NCBI RefSeq assembly: GCF_030272615.1
Contig: NC_081406.1
Coordinates: forward strand, 482,329,900 to 482,393,899
Origin: Cryptomeria japonica
Taxonomy: Eukaryota; Streptophyta; Pinopsida; Cupressales; Cupressaceae
DNA: 64,000 bases
Reading direction: 5' to 3'
The position numbers and the translations under genes were made by a program. Positions 46,181-58,622 of the stretch are shown here, piece after piece; positions within the stretch are counted from its first letter, which is position 1; each line of letters begins with the position of its first letter. Below the pieces are notes generated by a model. That model was not told the origin of the DNA and did not search any database. It saw nothing but the letters and a program-made list of their open reading frames with translations.

Positions 46181-47879
46181 CACTCCCACCTTAGTGTTTC
46201 CAAGTCAAACATGTAATGTGAATATGGTAATACCCCAATGCCCAATTTAAAGGCATTCGATCAGCTTCAACATAAATGTCTCATTAAATGCAGACTTACC
46301 ATAAGTTTCCTTATGCAATATATATTAATAGTATATATATCTTTTTTTTTCTAATTTTTGATACAAGTACATAAACCTACAAACAAAATTTCACTTTCAC
46401 AAGAGATTTGCAAAGACAAATAACAAAACCATTGATATTATTACTCATGTGAGATCAAGAAGTACATTCTATAGACTATATCTGTAGTAATTGTCATGAT
46501 AGATCATAAACTAATTAATATTGCTAAAGGAGTATATACATTCTTCACTATGGAAGACTCCACATTCTAACTTAGACACTACTACTATACCCTTTTCCAA
46601 AGAGACCAAGATTCCCTCAAAAAAATTCTCTTAATTACAGCCTTGGAATTCCTTTTATAAGAGTAATGAATGCAACAAGCTTTAGGTTGTATACAACTGT
46701 CATGTTCTCATTTGACATATGTTTGTTTTATATGCATGGAAATGATATATTCCCAATATGGAACCTAAAATAGAACAAGATAAGTTATCAAACCATATGA
46801 CTAAAACTACCTTATGATCCATGCCACTATCACACATTTGTGGTTATTGATGTAGAGAATACCAAGATACAATATTCTCATTACATTTATTAGTAGGGGA
46901 GAACTTTTAGAGTTCTGATCAATTAGGGATTCTTGACTCCAAAACCACATCTTCTGTGTCTTCACCTAGCTTTCTCTTTGCATTCTACCCATTATAAGGG
47001 GTATATGGCGGTTGCCAGAGAGATCATAATTATTTGTAACTACAACCGAAGCTTGCAGTTGGACTCGAGTCTTTTAATAACCCTCTGGTTATCTTTGGCT
47101 ATTTTAATAATCCTCTGGCTACAAGGTAATTCATTAATTTTCTTTACTTCATGGCATTTGCAAACCTTCAACCATATCTCCTTATGCCAAAATTCAGCTG
47201 CACCTTCTATGCACTTCATTTTAAAACCTCTGCAAGAAAAACAACACTTCCTAAAAACTTATCTCTAGAAAATGTCTCTCTTTTACATTCTAAAATGCAA
47301 CATGTGAATGATATAACTTCTATCTTCTATATTATGAAATGTAACATGCAAATAATTACCCTATTTCTCGATTTGTGAAGTGGCAACAATTGACTGTCAG
47401 GTCTATACTTTGGATTATTCCATATACTGTATTAATCTACGTGAGATGTACTTTTCTCCCATTCCACAAGAAATATTTCATTCCAATAGTCCTGACACCT
47501 GTAAGGTTGTACATGATTCACAAACCTCAACACAAATTAATACTGGTAGCTTCTCATTGAATATTAAATATGTGCTATCCATCATGTTTTTCTTCCTTTG
47601 ACAGATGCAACATTTTGAGTTTTCTATGCAAAAGGATAGTAGAGAATCTTCAATCAAGATTTCATACGTGCTAAACAGTAGCTTTCTAAAAGATTTCATA
47701 TGGATATGTAGGACACTTACAACCAATATGTGATATGTTTGCTATATTAGGTTTTTTTCTCCAATTAGTAATGGAAGATTAGCCTTAATTATTCTACAAT
47801 TTTTATGTGATTGAAAAACATTCGCCAATGTAATTATTATTTTCCCTCAAGGGAAAGGAAAGAACTCTCCATCTCTTTG
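46181..47879. other. No gene recognised
   Basis: AT-rich sequence with ORFs under 115 codons (46933-47268 is the longest) lacking recognisable domains. No LTR ends, inverted termini or RNA genes were identified. Confidence 0.5.
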
Positions 47880-49640
47880 TAAAATTATCCCGAGACCTTT
47901 TGGAACTGGTTGGAAACTTCCCTGGGGCAATTTTGATTCATTGACTTGATTCTTTGGAGGTTTCCCCGGGATAACTTTTATCCCTTCACGATCCTTTGTT
48001 GAGATTCATTGACTTGATTTTTTGGAGGTTTCCTCAGTAAATTAATATGATTATAAATGCTTTTTTGTAGATACATGCATACATATATAATGTATAATTG
48101 TATGTATATACATATATGTGTTCTTTTATATATACATACATTTACATAATCTTATACATTCATGAATATATATGATTATATAATTTTAAATGTAAGCATT
48201 CTTTTGTATATTGTTCTTTTGTTTTTATTTTATCTTTTATCTAATTATAACCTTATTTATATGTTATTTCTTATGTAATTGTTTGTTTGTATCTACAATG
48301 TACATGCATTCTATAGGTTTTTTCCTTCCTTAGGTAGCATGTTAAACCTTTGAAAAATCTTAGGGTTTAGGGTTTAAGGGGATGGGTTTCTCCTTGTCTC
48401 AAAGTTTTTGTTTTTTCCTTGGGAATTCTTCTAATTTTAAGTTGATTGGGTACTGATAGTTTTTAAGTTGCTATGTTGAGGGGTCTGTGTCATTCTTTTA
48501 CCAACACCGAGTGTTAGAGCCTTTTGTTAGGCCAATTTCCCTTGAAAACTCTGTATCTCAATTATGGCCTTCTATTAATGTCTAAGTATTCACTGGGTCC
48601 TAAGGAGTGGCCCCGTGCCATGGTCTTAAACCCTCAAGGTTTCCCCACATTCCTGTTTCAGATCTTAAGTGAAGTAGCTTTGGTAGTCCATGCTTCAGGA
48701 TAAAACTTCAAAGAGGCTAAGACACAAAAAATTGCCCTGTGACATCATGGGGGTCATCAAAAAATTGCTTGTGCTAATGAAAATAGTTGAAACAAAGGAG
48801 AAAAGTTATCTTGGGGAGCAGAAAGCAACATCCAAAGACTGCCTGGGATAACTCCTAGCAAAGAGTTGCAAAGGGATAGAGTTTTATCTCGGGATAGCTT
48901 CCGAAGAGTAAAATTACTATAGAAAGGTTGCCCCGGGGAGATTTTCAGTTAGTGTTTAGAGGCCCCAGGATAATTTTATGAAGAAATAGAGAAGGTTTTC
49001 TTTGCCCCGGGTGATTTATCAAGAATAAAGGTTATGTCCCAGGATAAGAATATAAGGCTGTGGAGAGGAAAAATATTATCTTGCGGTAGTTTGCAAGGCA
49101 TTTCTTATGGTCCCAAAATAAGGAGAAGGATGAAACAAAGAAAAAGTTATCCTAGAAGAATAGAGAGCATATGCAGAGTGATACTTTGGGTTTCAATAGG
49201 AGTATGCACATAGATACTTGGGCCCCGGGATAAGAGGATTAGTAAATAAGCAATGAAATCTTTATCTTGAGGGTCGCGAAGGTCAAAGGAAAGAGGCCCA
49301 AGATAAAAGGTAGAAGGAAATATAATAGAAGTCTTATCCTAGGGAGTTGGGAAGTGCATCCTTCGATGCTCCAGAATAAAAAATTGCAAAGGAAGACGAA
49401 GTGAAAAGCTTATCCTGGGGAAGCATAAGGTGTGGTGGTGACTTGATTTTGGGTTTCAGGGAGAATAAATAAAGAGGGATAAAACTCTGCTCTGGGATAA
49501 GAAGAGGATTGAATTCAAAGTAATTCTTATCCAGGAAAGATGAAAGAATCAGAGAAATGGGCCCCATGATAAGAAAGAAAGTGGGAGATAGTGAAGATTT
49601 TATCCCAGAGTGATAAATGAAGTTGCAAATGGATGCCCGG
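47880..49640 (+). repeat. Array of alternating CCCCGGGATAA-like motifs, leader of locus G
   Basis: More than 20 degenerate copies of CCCCGGGATAA or its complement TTATCCCGGGG occur at about 40-90-base spacing, densest from 48800 to 49640. Clear copies include 47961 (CCCCGGGATAA), 48848 (CCTGGGATAA), 48963 (CCCCAGGATAA), 49222 (CCCCGGGATAAG), 49408 (TTATCCTGGGG), 49484 (CTCTGGGATAAG) and 49600 (TTATCCCAGAG). Forward and reverse copies tend to alternate, so neighbouring motifs can pair. The array precedes the G ORF. No ORF of note lies inside it. Confidence 0.7.
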
Positions 49641-51971
49641 GGAAAGAGGATGCAGTAAACTCATGGCATTTATTTCCCTGCATGGTGATTGACATAACAT
49701 AAAAGGCAAAGGTGGCCAAAAGGGAATACAAGGGCGCCAACTCAGTGGTCAAAGGAAGTCAAGGATTGATGAAAATTCAAATTTTGAAGCCAACAACAAC
49801 TTTACTTTGCACGAAGGAATTAATGGCGGAGCAATAAAAGAGAAAACTCTACTGCATTCATCTTCACCAAGCATTCAAGCGATTAGAGAGTAGTTGCAGA
49901 GCAAACAAAAGCAAATTCAAGTAGTCTCAAGGTGTCCAAACATAAGCAGCTAACCAATAAGTAAAATTTGAGTTCCCTTTGTGTGAATTTAGTTGAATTG
50001 TTCATGAGAATTGTAGGTGTTTTTAGAGCCCTAGGATTTTATTTTCTGCTCTCTATGAAATAGCTATGGCCTCCCTTGTTGAGAAAACCGCAAGCACTGA
50101 TACTAAGAAATCCCAAGAGGCTGGATCTATCTCAAGTGTCCCTGGTGTTACCCATGCCATCCCTTTGAGCATAATTGCCCCACTGCAAGAATTGCAGAAT
50201 GCCCCTGCGGTTGGACTGAACCCTGAACCAACTCCCGCACAAGTTGAGGAGACTGAAGCCAGTGCTTCCCCCAAGAAAGCAAAGAGGAAGAGGGGAGAAA
50301 ATAGGGTTACAATTGTGGTTTCAAGGGAAGAGACAAAGGAAGAAGCCCTGACCCCAGAGGCAAGGAAACCTACTCCTAAGAAAAGGAAATCAAATAAGGA
50401 TTATGCTAAAGAAAAACCTGCACAACTGACCCCTCCAGTGATTGAAAATGAGGAAGTTACAAAGAAGAAGACAAAGGAGACATCAAAGAAGAATATACAA
50501 AGAAGAGAGACCCTCGCAAAAAGAAGGTTGTTTGCCCCTATTGCAGAAGAAACCCCACAACCCTAGGAGGAACCAATAGCACTAGATGAGCCTCCCAAAA
50601 CAACTGCTAAAGTGGAAAGAGAAATAGTGATCAAATTAGAAGAATTTGCAAGGAGGCAGACCAGAGCAACCTGAGTACTAAGCCAGGATTTGCTAGACCT
50701 ATTCCCCGACTCTAGCTCATTAGAGTCACCAAGGCCTTCTGGAGAGACACAAAGGCTAGATGTAGGGATGCCATAATAGGATTTAGGGGGTGGGATGTCT
50801 TCCATGCCTTCTATGGAAACAAAGACCAACCTATCCCAATCTCCAATGCTTGGAAGTTGAACCTAGGAAGGCTAGTAGTGACAAATGTATTTATTGAGCC
50901 AATGTTAATAAGAGAGTTGGCTAGAAATTTGACCCCCCAAGCCTTGTTGTTAGAAAAATTCAAGGATAGGTTATTTTGGATATCTCTCAGAAGGATATCA
51001 CTACATGTTTTGAGTTGGATGGGTCTTCCATTAAGGGGATCAACAAGCAAGATTTGGTGAGAATGTATGAGAAGAACAAGGGAGATTTAGGAGGGAGTAT
51101 CTGCCTATGATTTTGAGTAGGCTCACCAAATTTTACCCAAGCTACATCCTTCCCACTTGCACTGAGCCTTTTGCACTGGATAAGTTTGCAACTTATTTTG
51201 TAAGGACATATTATGCCCCATGCCAGGTCCTAGGAGAAGATTGTGGGCTCACCTTGTTGCTAGTCAATTACATGATGCTGGCAGTGTCCATCCAACACCC
51301 ATCCACCAATGAACTTTTTGACTTTTTTACAATTCTCCAAACAAAGTTATATGAGAGTCTAATAAAGGCAAAGGATGAAACAACTGCACTGCACTTCAAG
51401 CACTATTATTTAGTGTGCCATCTCATTTTGTATCAGAATAGGTCAACATGGTCACAAAAACTAAGCATTAGAATGCTAGACCCACAAACATGATTACCAT
51501 GGTCTATTTAGAGATGGACACAAGTGTGGGATAAGGGCTATCACTTTGGGGATTATTGTTTATTCTTTGATTATTTTATCAAAAGGGTTTTGGATATGTT
51601 GAATGCTGTAATAAAAAGGCTACCTACACACATAATTAAGGTATTAAGAATAAAAACCTGCAGGGATCAAAATATTAAATATGTAGAAGGGGATTTTAGC
51701 CATAATTTTGGATACTTCTTCTTCTATGATGATTGTACAATTATAAGGTGCTATGGTTTTGAGAAGGCTCCTCACACGTTACCAGTTTTTGTATCTCCTA
51801 CTCTTTCATTTTTGGAATTCATGTGGCAAATTATGTGGGTGGATAAAGATCAAATCTGAGAAAGAAAGGGGAAGCATCTCCCCAAAGCCACTAGCTTCAA
51901 CAAATTCAACATTGGATATGATAATTTGGAGAAGATCTAGGATTTTTTGATCAAGAATTACAGGCTTAAGG

Positions 51972-52797
51972 TGTTGGCATTCTACACTCTTATGAGAATG
52001 GTTTATGAATGGTTGTGTTGTCATTGATGACAAACTGATTGACAAAGTGATAGGCAACCGACTAACATTCACTGGCATTAAGATTTCTACATACACTAGC
52101 AAGCACCGACATCGACAGACACTTCACCGACATTCAAATTACATCGACAATAGTATACCGACACTCAAGCTGACATGGAAATATCTTTTATTATAATATA
52201 ACTATCTTTTTGTAAGCAAACTTGGTATATTGTAAAAGACTCATATATGTATGAAGTCTTGTAGGTCATTTTGGTAAGTGGTATGTGTGATAAAAGAGGA
52301 ATGATATGATGCAAAATTGATAGAAGAATTTTGTATAAGGACAACAAGGTTTTGGTTATAGACTGAGCTTAAACTGGTACTGAACCTGGCATAGTTGATG
52401 CTAATATGAGCAGTACATTGTATTGGATTTAATCATCCATTCTGTAAGTCAGTGAGACTTCTATTTTATAGTTGAGTAGTGAGCTCTAGGCTACTAGCCT
52501 TCCTGCATGCGCAGGCCCCTCATGTAAGTAATATTTATTCATTGGCCAATGAGTGAATATTGTGGGTCACAAATCCCACCGAGGTTTTTCCCACATCGGG
52601 TTTCCTCGTTAAATATCTTGTGTTATGGTGTGTTCTCTATGCTGTCTCTGTTATTCTTATTTGCTGCATTAATTCTTATTTACCGGTACACTGTTTTGAG
52701 CTGCAAAGTTTTAAATAAGTATAAATATTCTTTAAACTGGTTAGACACTGATTCACCCCCCCTCTTAGTGTCTTTGGGACTATCATTGATTCTAACA
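51972..52797 (+). repeat. 5' LTR of element F
   Basis: TGTTGGCATTCTAC to GATTCTAACA. U5 hairpin stems 52743-52751 (AGACACTGA) and 52765-52773 (TTAGTGTCT), one G-T pair, around a C-tract. Confidence 0.9.
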
Positions 52798-52799
52798 AT

Positions 52800-52811
52800 T
52801 GTTATCAGAGC
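52800..52811 (+). other. Primer-binding site of element F
   Basis: TGTTATCAGAGC directly after the LTR, one base different from the canonical TGGTATCAGAGC (third position). Confidence 0.8.
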
Positions 52812-52868
52812 TTGGTCCTCTATTTTCAAAAGCCTAACAGCTTGAGGAAGATTCTGACATTGGTACAA

Positions 52869-53860
52869 ATGGAGAACTTAAGAAAACAATTGGAAGGAGC
52901 TCTTTAAGATTTTGATGCAGAGAAATGGAAGAATATCAAACTTGAAGATGATCTAAGGATTGCATAGGAATTCATTAAAGGACTTTAGGAGAACTTTGTT
53001 ATAGCACAAAATAAAATAAAAGAACTTCATGAGAAGATGCAGAAAGATGATGATGAAAAAGAAACTCTTAGAGAACTTGCAAACAAGTTGAGACAAGAAA
53101 AAAATAATATGAAGAATGAAATGCAAGATATGACTTTGAGGTTATGTAAAGATATTGAAGACAGGAATAAGAATGAAGAAGACTTGAGTAGGAGACTTAA
53201 TGATGATGGAAATGAAAATCTGAGACTTAGTCATGAAAATGATATGCTGAAGCCAGATCTGATTCACATGCAACATGATAAAACTGAGCTTATGAGACAA
53301 ATGAGAATTTTGGAAAATGAGTTGGCTACTGCAAATAAACAGAAAGAAAAATTCAAGAAAAGTTTAGAGGAGCTTGATGACATGCTAAAGAGTCATAAGC
53401 CTAATAGAGATACCAATGGACTTGGATTTGAGATTGGAGAAAGTTCCAGTATTGCAAATAATCATGATCACAGTAAACCGGCAAGACAACCTAATGCTTA
53501 TAAGTTTAATGGGAAATGCTTTAACTGTAACAAGTATGGTAATAGAGAAAATTAGTGTAGACTTATAAATAATCAGAATATTAATGCAGCCACCGGTCAA
53601 TGTTCCAAATGCAACAAAAATTGGTCATAATTCAAAAAATTGCAGAATGAATTTGAAATGCTATGTTTGTATCAGATTTGGGCACTTATCTAATCAATGC
53701 AGAACACAAACCGGCGTAGGATATGGAAAGGCTATTTAGAGGAATAATGTAACTTGTTATGTTTGTAACAAGATTGGACATATTGCAAAATTTTGTAGAA
53801 GCAAGACTTCACCGACTAACAATAAAGGATCGTTTGAAAGGCAAAGAAAAGGTAGATGAA
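52869..53860 (+). pseudogene. Element F gag-like ORF: coiled coil plus four tandem zinc knuckles
   Basis: From ATG 52869 (MENLRKQLEGAL) the frame has three early stops, then an open coiled-coil stretch (53037-53555: NKLRQEKNNMKNEMQDM, QMRILENELATANKQKEKF). Four CCHC-type knuckles follow: CFNCNKYGNREN/C (histidine replaced by asparagine, stop inside), CSKCNKIGHNSKNC (reached by a one-base shift in an A-run near 53617), CYVCIRFGHLSNQC and CYVCNKIGHIAKFC. The protein would bind RNA like a Gag nucleocapsid, but the typical copia Gag N-terminus (LDG.NY..W) is absent. It ends GSFERQRKGR near 53860. Confidence 0.75.
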
Positions 53861-54283
53861 GTAAAGCAAGAATTTTCAAAACAATGGATTAAGAAAAGAG
53901 ATTAGAGAACTGATGAAACTATATCTTCATTGGTAGAACAAAGTAATTCTCCATCGGTAGGAGATTCTTCATCCAACTGAGAAGTAACCCTTTGGGGGTA
54001 TTCCAGTAAGTTGAAAATCATGCAGATTACCCTCGGTTGATGGTGAGAAGATAGATTTCTTCTTTAGTGGCAGATGTGTTAAGTTTTCACTTAACCAACG
54101 AGCATTTAATGCGGTTGGTGGAAGATATGTCATTACAAATCATCTGATTTTCCTCATTTTTGACTCATTGAACATTCAAATTATCAGAGAGCGCAAAAAC
54201 TGAGCAAAGGAATTCAAGGCATAGGTATGAAGTGCTTTCTTCAGATATTTAGAATATTTTCAGGTAGTAAATGGTATTTTTCA
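53861..54283 (+). other. Spacer between the two ORFs of element F
   Basis: About 420 bases without an ORF. Contains a short perfect inverted repeat GTTAAG/CTTAAC at about 54078-54095. Could act as an internal leader or promoter for the second ORF; nothing more is supported. Confidence 0.4.
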
Positions 54284-57200
54284 ATGGAATCTTCTTCTGT
54301 TCTCGAGTTTATTGCAAACCCTACCATTGTCGAGAACATTAAGAGACCTAGGCCCGTGTTTAAGATAATTCTTGAAATTGCTAAACAAGATGACTTTGTC
54401 GGGGCATTTTCAAAAATTCCTAAAGGTGTAGCATTTGCTGAAGACCCTAGGATTTACATACATTACAATATAGATGATCTAGGATCTAAGGATTTGAAGA
54501 AAATGTATTATGAGGTTATAACTGATGAGAAAGGAGTTATTAAATTGAATCTCAAGATTGTGGAAACCTTAGGTTTTGTTGATATTTTGAACTTCCCTGT
54601 ATTCCCTAAGGAGGTCGTCAGACTTGTGTTAAGTAGAGTTCATATGGCTAGAATCAATTTGCAAAATTACCAAATAAGAAATTAGGGTAGTTACAGGTTT
54701 ACCCTCATCTGGTAGTAGACCTGGAAAGACAAAGAAGATTCCCAACAAAATGGTGACAAGCTTAGCCGGAGCAACATCTGACAATAGATCACTTAGAGTA
54801 AATGATATTAAGGATGCAAATGTGAGATTTGTAAGTATGGTGCTCGGATACAAGACCACTCATGTAAATAGGCTAAATTTTGTTTCTAGTCTTTGTATAC
54901 ACAGTGCTTATGAGATGGTAAACAACAATGCAATGCTTGATGTTTGTGAATGGTTGAAAGATGAGCTTATTGATAACTTGAAAAAGATTAAAGGAGACAA
55001 GAAAGGCATATTCTATTTTGGAAATTTGTTGGTATGTTTGATGTTGTACTTTGTTAAGGAAATACCCAGTATTGGTCACAAGGAATTTGCATATGACATC
55101 CCGATAGGTAAACAAATTCTGGAAGCTTTCACTGCTATGGGATCAGACTATGAGAATAACATTTCTGAGTATTTCAAGACTTTCAAAGCTAAGATGAGAG
55201 CTAGAGAAAGGTTACCACACAGTATAGTAGATAAATATGACAAAGAAATTTGTTTTGTTATAAAAAGAGATGAGACATGGATGGAGGTAGTGCTCTCTAG
55301 GACTATTTGGGTCACTAAGATGGGATATGAAGTATATCTTACTATTCTAGAGACATATGCTAAAGCTTTACTGGATGCACCGAGAGAACCATCAGAAAAA
55401 TTCTTTGGTAGTGCTGAGACCATTGAGAGTGATGTAAATCTATTGAAGAACAGAAAGAAGAGATAAAAATACATAAGAGATACTTCTAAGAAGGTAAGTG
55501 AGTTAAAAGAAAATGTCATGAACTCAAGCGGTATAACAGCGAGTGAGCTTGAAGGATTACAACCGGAAGCACATGTGTCACCAGTTAGGACATCTTCTGG
55601 AATTGACAGTGATAAGGAAAACAAATTTAAAAGAGTTGAAAGGAGGAAGAGAAAACCTTCACCAGTACCCTCTCCTTTACCTAAGAGAACAAGGACCTTG
55701 AGAAAGAAACAACAGGCAGTAAGGGGACCACCCAAGAAACTAACACCAAAGAAGAAATAGCAACCAGTTACCCCTTCATTGAATGATTTGTTGAATGAAA
55801 TAACTAAAGATGACAATTTGGCTAATGTGCACAAACTGTATAATACATTTAATGATTCTGACAAGGAGAGTATTGAGAATAGCATTATTTTACACTTAGA
55901 CATATATAAGAAGGTTTTGATTGAAGTTGGAAGCAAAAAGGATAGCAGTAATGAAGTTGGATAAGAAACTGAAAAATTGAAAAACTTATAGCTGTACATC
56001 CTGTTAATTCAAGAGAAGAAATTGATGAATTGATATTTGAAGCAAACCGATCCATTTTTGCCAATGGGCACCGACAAGTGAGCTTGATGACAGGAAGAGT
56101 GGAAGAGATTGCAGATGAGACTACAGATAATTGGGATATATTTTTATGGAGAAAGAAAAACAAGAAGAAATGAACAAACCTAAAAAGACATTCAAAGTGT
56201 ATCAGAAAGTCAAGGACAAGGGAAAAGGAAAAATTGGTGGAGTTCCAAACATTAAGATTATTGGCAATCCACCACCACCACCTTTGGATACTGCACCAAT
56301 ACACTCAAAAGATCCACCGGTTATTAACTTTGAAGGTATTACACATGATGATACTAACCTTGAATCAGAGATACTCTTTACCATGAATGTGGATACTCAA
56401 AAGGTAAACATTGTTGTGGATAAAGATAATTTAGAGGTTAAAGAAGACATTGTTGATAATGAAAAGATTTCAGAGGAACTGGTAGAAACAGTTGACTCTC
56501 AGGAAGCTGAGATCCCAACCCAAACTTAGCAACCATCAGAGACTAAAAAACCTACTAATGATAAAGGTACTTGCACAGGGCCACCGGAGACAGAGATACT
56601 GACAGTTGAACTTTCAGAAAAATAAACTAGGGTAGAGGTACACACAAAAATAGTGAAACCGACAATCACAGAGACTTTAAAACAGTCTGAGAAACCTTTG
56701 CAGGTTGAGATGCAAACCTAGGCTGATCCACTAGAGGAAAATGCAAGAAAAATGGATACACCTGATGAAAGCAAAGAGGTAATAAAGATAACTGGTTAGA
56801 CATCCAACACATCTACAGGTGAATTCAGACCTACCAATGTTACATAGGTACTTTTGGATTCAATCAAGAAGATAACAGATTGCAATGCATTGGCATATAA
56901 GGTGATTGATAACACTTTACCAGTTCTTAAGTTGATTGCACCAAATTGTAACATAGATCATATTAAGGATTCTTTAGGTAAATTGGACACATTGTCCAAA
57001 TTTATTGCTGATAATGTAATAACTATTGACAAGGTGAATGAGGACAAAATTAAGGAGAGAGTTGAAAAAGAGAAAAACAAATTCTTTGAAGACACTATAA
57101 AGAAGTGTACAAAACACTTGAATACATTATTTCTGGTACTCAACTCTACAATTTTGGAGTACAAGGAGCTATATAGGGAAATATGCAAACCTCACCTTTT

Positions 57201-57613
57201 GACAGAGGACATAGATAAGGAGATCAGTAAAACATAGAAAGAAATTGATGACATAGCTGATAATATAAATTGGTTCATCTCGATATATATCAGTTATTGA
57301 GCAGGAAATGGCAGGTTTTGAGGAGAAAATAGAGAAACTTGAGAGAGAGAAGGAAAGGATAAGGTCAAATGCCTGGTAACTTAAAAATAAACTTGGTCCT
57401 AAGTTGGACAATCCTATCTCTCAGAGAATTGAAATCTCTAAAGCACTAGTTCAAGGAGAGCGATCACCGGAAGAACACATGCACTATCTTACTGACATGA
57501 TCCAACAGATTGAGGCAACCTTGAATGATAGTAAAAGGTTTATGTAGAGTCTAAATTTAATTTTGGCAGATATTTTTCAGATTGTAACCAACCGGTTACA
57601 GTCCTTGAGGTGA
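54284..57613 (+). pseudogene. Element F second ORF, about 1100 codons, unknown family
   Basis: Starts MESSSVLEFIANPTIVENIK at 54284. N-terminal domain: FVGAFSKIPKGVAFAEDPRI, LGFVDILNFPVFPKEVV. After a frameshift near 54680 comes a hydrophobic core: AYEMVNNNAMLDVCEWLKDE, FYFGNLLVCLMLYFVKEI (about 54900-55070). Then a basic, nuclear-localisation-like region (VERRKRKPSPVP, PLPKRTRTLRKKQQ, 55635-55710), an acidic/proline part (56131-56530), and a coiled-coil-like C-terminus (LKLIAPNCNIDHIKDSLGKL, IKERVEKEKNKFFEDT). Ends at TGA 57611. About ten stops and a few shifts break it. No pol motif. The core aligns in pattern with locus G, suggesting one undescribed family carried by non-autonomous elements. 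Confidence 0.6.
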
Positions 57614-57806
57614 AATTCTTACACTTGTTTGACTATTTTTGACAATCTTTGTCATTGATGTCAAAGGGGGAGTAGTGGAAGGAGAAAAATGCTTATACAG
57701 AGAAGATCACTTGCTCAGGGGGAGCACATCTTTTTGGATATCAAAATTTGGATAACAGTTTTTTATTTTTCTCATGAGTGTTGCCATCAATGCCAAAGGG
57801 GGAGAT
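57614..57806 (+). other. Polypurine tract array of element F
   Basis: GGGGGAG tracts at about 57665 (TGTCAAAGGGGGAG), 57718 (CTCAGGGGGAG) and 57797 (CCAAAGGGGGAGAT, abutting the LTR). Same contexts as in element B, showing shared ancestry of the 3' end. Confidence 0.75.
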
Positions 57807-58622
57807 TGTTGGCATTCTATACTCTTATGAGAATGGTTTATGAATGGTTGTGTTGCCATTGATGAAAACCTGATTGACAAACTGATAGGCAACCGAATGA
57901 AATTCACCAACATTAAGATTTCTACATACACCGGCAAGCACCAACACTTCACCAAAATTCATATTACATCGGCAACAGTATACCGACACTCAAGCCGACA
58001 TGGAAATATCTTTTATTGTAATATAACTATCTTTTTGTAAGATGACTTGGTATATTGTAAAAGACTCATATATGTATGAAGTCTTGTAGGTCATTTTGGT
58101 AAGTGGTATGTGTGATAAAAGAGGAATGATATGATGCGAAATTGATAGAAGAATTTTGTATAAGGACAGTAAGGTTTTGGTTATAGATTGAGCTTAAATT
58201 GGTATTGAACCTGCCATAGTCGATTCTGATTTGAGCAGTACATTGTATTGGATTTAATCATCCATTCTGTAAGTCAGTGAGACTTCTATTTTGTAGTTGA
58301 GTAGTGAGCTCTAGGCTGCTAGCCTTCCTACATGTGTAGGCCCCTCATGTAAGTAATATTTATTCATTGGCCAATGAGTGAATATCGTGGGTCACAAATC
58401 CCACCAAGGTTTTTCCCACACCAGGTTTCCTCGTTAAATATCTTGTGTTATGGTGTGTTCTCTATGCTGTCTCTGTTATTCTTATTTGCTGCATTAATTC
58501 TTATTTACCGGTACACTGTTTTGAGCTGCAAAGTTTTAAATAAGTATAAATATTCTTTAAACCAGTTAGACATTGATTCTCCCCCCCTCTCAGTGTCTTT
58601 GGGACTGTCATTGATTCTAACA
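57807..58622 (+). repeat. 3' LTR of element F
   Basis: TGTTGGCATTCTAT to GATTCTAACA, 816 bases. U5 hairpin stems 58568-58576 (AGACATTGA) and 58590-58598 (TCAGTGTCT), with one wobble at a different position from the 5' LTR copy. Confidence 0.9.

Larger units (their letters stand above)
51972..58622 (+). mobile_element. Element F: non-autonomous copia-like LTR element with zinc knuckles and a large unknown ORF
   Basis: 6651 bases, TAAGG at 51967-51971 and 58623-58627. LTRs 826 and 816 bases, about 95 percent alike. Primer site TGTTATCAGAGC, U5 hairpin, and polypurine tract CCAAAGGGGGAGAT are of the same type as in A and B. Internally it encodes a coiled-coil/zinc-knuckle protein and a second large ORF but no protease, integrase or reverse transcriptase. 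It was probably mobilised by enzymes of an A/B-like element. Confidence 0.9.

Noticed and set aside
55148-55999. 283-codon minus-strand ORF with many Ser/Leu/Phe
   Set aside because: Exact shadow of the element F second ORF (K/E-rich coding strand gives F/L/S-rich antisense); no independent start context or domain.
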